Assembly: GCA_029934555.1 (NCBI GenBank)
Contig: JAOZMA010000129.1
Coordinates: 1 to 6,472, forward strand
Length of the DNA: 6,472 bases
Direction of reading: 5' to 3'
Source of the DNA: Acidimicrobiia bacterium
Lineage (GTDB): Bacteria > Actinomycetota > Acidimicrobiia > Spongiisociales > UBA5794
Positions 5,859 through 6,472 of this stretch are shown in pieces. Position 1 is the first letter of the stretch, and the number at the start of each line of letters is the position of its first letter. A model generated the notes under the pieces. The model was not told the origin of the DNA, did not search any database, and worked only from the letters and a program-made list of their open reading frames with translations. The translations under genes and the position numbers were made by a program.

Positions 5859-5891
5859 CACACATCACTCTGCGCCCGTTATCACACATCA
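5859..5891 (-). promoter_or_regulatory. paired direct repeats upstream of the membrane-protein gene
   Basis: CACACATCA occurs at 5859-5867 and again at 5883-5891, 24 bp apart start to start, with a related TCACACG at 5851-5857. They fill the region 25-57 bp upstream of the ATG at 5834, where the promoter should lie. Spacing of about two helical turns suits a regulator bound to one face of the DNA. The role is inference. Confidence 0.3.
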
Positions 5892-5918
5892 AGTAGAGCA
5901 CAACGACCGCAAACTTGC

Positions 5919-5938
5919 CGTCCATAGCGGCACCTATG
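5919..5938 (+). repeat. intergenic hairpin repeat, copy 7
   Basis: Copy 7, read as CGTCCATAG CGGCAC CTATG, differs from copies 3 and 6 only by T for C at position 3. CCATAG/CTATGG gives a six-pair stem. It is 84 bp upstream of the membrane-protein start and 105 bp from the stop of the following - strand gene. The 105 bp from 5939 to 6043 hold no gene I can support. Confidence 0.87.
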
Positions 5939-6043
5939 GGTGAGCGAACCTGTCGGAGATGAGTCACCGCGACCGCTCAAGCCCAAGGCCGATGAACTCA
6001 ACCTATTGGGGTGAAGCGATGGCAGCTCGGAACGTATCGGCCA

Positions 6044-6319
6044 CTATCTCGAACTCGTCGCCGTCACCATCTTGATCCCAGTCACAGAGAGGCCATCGCT
6101 CTTCATGTGAGCAATCACATCTGCGAGACTCTCGGCCTGCCCAGTCTCATGGGATCGATACCCCCATACAATCGGCAACAACACCGATCGTCCTTCGTCA
6201 TTCTCGCTTTGCGACCATCCAACCAACTCCAGCACGAGACGACCCGGCTTCTCCTGCTTCTTCTGAGTTTCGATTCTCAGTCGCACCCCTGGGGTCGCTG
6301 GGATTATGTGCTTGTCCAC
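6044..6319 (-). CDS. small uncharacterised protein
   Basis: A 91-residue soluble protein I do not recognise. It begins with GTG at 6319, supported by GGAGG (complement of 6324-6328) four bases upstream. The first half is basic (RLRIETQKKQEKPGRL, residues 13-28), followed by a predicted beta-rich stretch (LVLELVGWSQ, 28-37; SVLLPIVWGYRS, 45-56). The second half looks like a helix-strand unit: ESLADVIAHMKSDGLSVTGIKMVTA (63-87). There is no cysteine, signal peptide or membrane segment. The overlapping - strand reading frame at 6198-6419 is judged a shadow. Coding status rests on the good ribosome binding site, codon composition and its place between two repeats. It could be a small binding or regulatory protein, but no function is claimed. 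Confidence 0.65.
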   Translation of the reverse strand: MDKHIIPATPGVRLRIETQKKQEKPGRLVLELVGWSQSENDEGRSVLLPIVWGYRSHETGQAESLADVIAHMKSDGLSVTGIKMVTATSSR

Positions 6320-6332
6320 CGGTCCTCCAATT

Positions 6333-6355
6333 TGTGCTCAATGCATTGTTGCACA
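6333..6355. promoter_or_regulatory. palindrome upstream of the small gene
   Basis: TGTGC at 6333-6337, the 10-bp palindrome CAATGCATTG at 6339-6348 and GCACA at 6351-6355 form a near-perfect 23-bp inverted repeat with one extra base on one side. It ends four bases before the ribosome binding site of the 91-residue gene. It could be an operator for a dimeric repressor or a leader hairpin in the transcript. Confidence 0.5.
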
Positions 6356-6358
6356 GGT

Positions 6359-6401
6359 ACCCATCGGCAGGCAGCGACGGCTGCCTTGCCGCCATCTGGG
6401 T
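6359..6401. other. strong long hairpin adjacent to the palindrome
   Basis: From the loop outward: GACG loop at 6376-6379; AGGCAGC (6369-6375) pairs with GCTGCCT (6380-6386); after one bulged T, CGGC (6365-6368) pairs with GCCG (6388-6391); after an internal loop, ACCCA (6359-6363) pairs with TGGGT (6397-6401). Sixteen base pairs in total, the most stable structure I see in the window. It lies 34 bp from repeat copy 8. No T-run follows on either strand, so it is not a plain terminator; a leader structure, small RNA part or folded recombination site are possible. Confidence 0.5.
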
Positions 6402-6435
6402 CGGTGAGAGCCCATTCAATTGACACGCCGTTGAC

Positions 6436-6456
6436 CGCCCATATCAGGCACGTATG
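6436..6456 (+). repeat. intergenic hairpin repeat, copy 8 (7-nt loop)
   Basis: Copy 8, read as CGCCCATAT / CAGGCAC / GTATG. The loop is 7 nt, intermediate between the 6-nt copies and the 8-nt copy 2, with which it shares the CATAT/GTATG arms. It is 116 bp upstream of the small gene's GTG and 16 bp from the window end, so what follows is unseen. Confidence 0.85.
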
Positions 6457-6472
6457 TTTGGTGATCGATGCA

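Noticed and set aside
6198..6419. 73-codon - strand frame overlapping the 91-residue gene
   Set aside because: It passes through both strong inverted repeats and has no ribosome binding site as good as that of the 91-residue frame.
48..6456. CRISPR array
   Set aside because: The repeats are 20-22 bp but spaced 500-1260 bp apart with whole genes between, and there are no cas genes.
48..6456. Classical integron attC sites
   Set aside because: No GTTRRRY / RYYYAAC core pair consistently flanks the copies, the element is about 20 bp rather than 55 or more, and no integrase is in the window. Only the layout resembles an integron.
48..6456. Repeats as intrinsic terminators
   Set aside because: No T-run follows any copy on either strand, and copies also sit in divergent and upstream positions.

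Overview
The window looks like chromosomal DNA of a GC-rich (about 60% by eye) actinobacterium, possibly of the Acidimicrobiia type. This rests on an LLM-class (luciferase-like, F420/FMN) oxidoreductase, a SnoaL-like/class III nucleotide cyclase fusion, TANNNT -10 boxes with one apparently leaderless gene, and GTG/TTG starts. The taxonomic call is inference. No rRNA, tRNA, transposase, integrase or CRISPR array is visible.

Layout: seven complete genes, each standing alone with no operons. On the + strand: an aldo-keto reductase (191-1153), an LLM-class oxidoreductase (1413-2327), a zinc-less MDR/quinone-type oxidoreductase (2433-3428). Then a DUF1214 protein on the - strand (3520-4080), a SnoaL-like + adenylate/guanylate cyclase protein on the + strand (4286-5296), a four-helix DUF6326-like membrane protein on the - strand (5436-5834) and an unrecognised 91-residue protein on the - strand (6044-6319). 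No gene-free stretch exceeds 300 bp; the longest is 1154-1412.

The most striking feature is a roughly 20-bp repeat, consensus CGCCCAYANCGGCACSTATG, present eight times (48, 1309, 2334, 3430, 4180, 5288, 5919, 6436). There is exactly one copy in every gene-to-gene gap, never inside a gene (apart from the last 9 nt of the cyclase gene), and all eight point the same way although three of the seven genes are on the - strand. The copies sit in tandem, divergent and convergent gaps alike, so they are not simply promoters or terminators. Each can form a small hairpin (CAYAN...NTATG arms) whose loop varies between 6 and 8 nt around an invariant GGCAC. The DNA therefore reads as repeat-gene-repeat-gene, with units of 1261, 1025, 1096, 750, 1108, 631 and 517 bp. 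This resembles an array of single-gene cassettes, but the repeat does not match the integron attC core sites. A polar chromosome-organisation motif, a dispersed palindromic element or a regulator site are the alternatives.

The genes do not form an obvious pathway. Three are redox enzymes of broad small-molecule metabolism, one makes a cyclic nucleotide, and three are uncharacterised. That mixed, self-contained content fits accessory cargo better than a co-regulated pathway. Several gaps also contain their own inverted repeats, most notably two stacked ones between the last gene and the eighth repeat (6333-6401).
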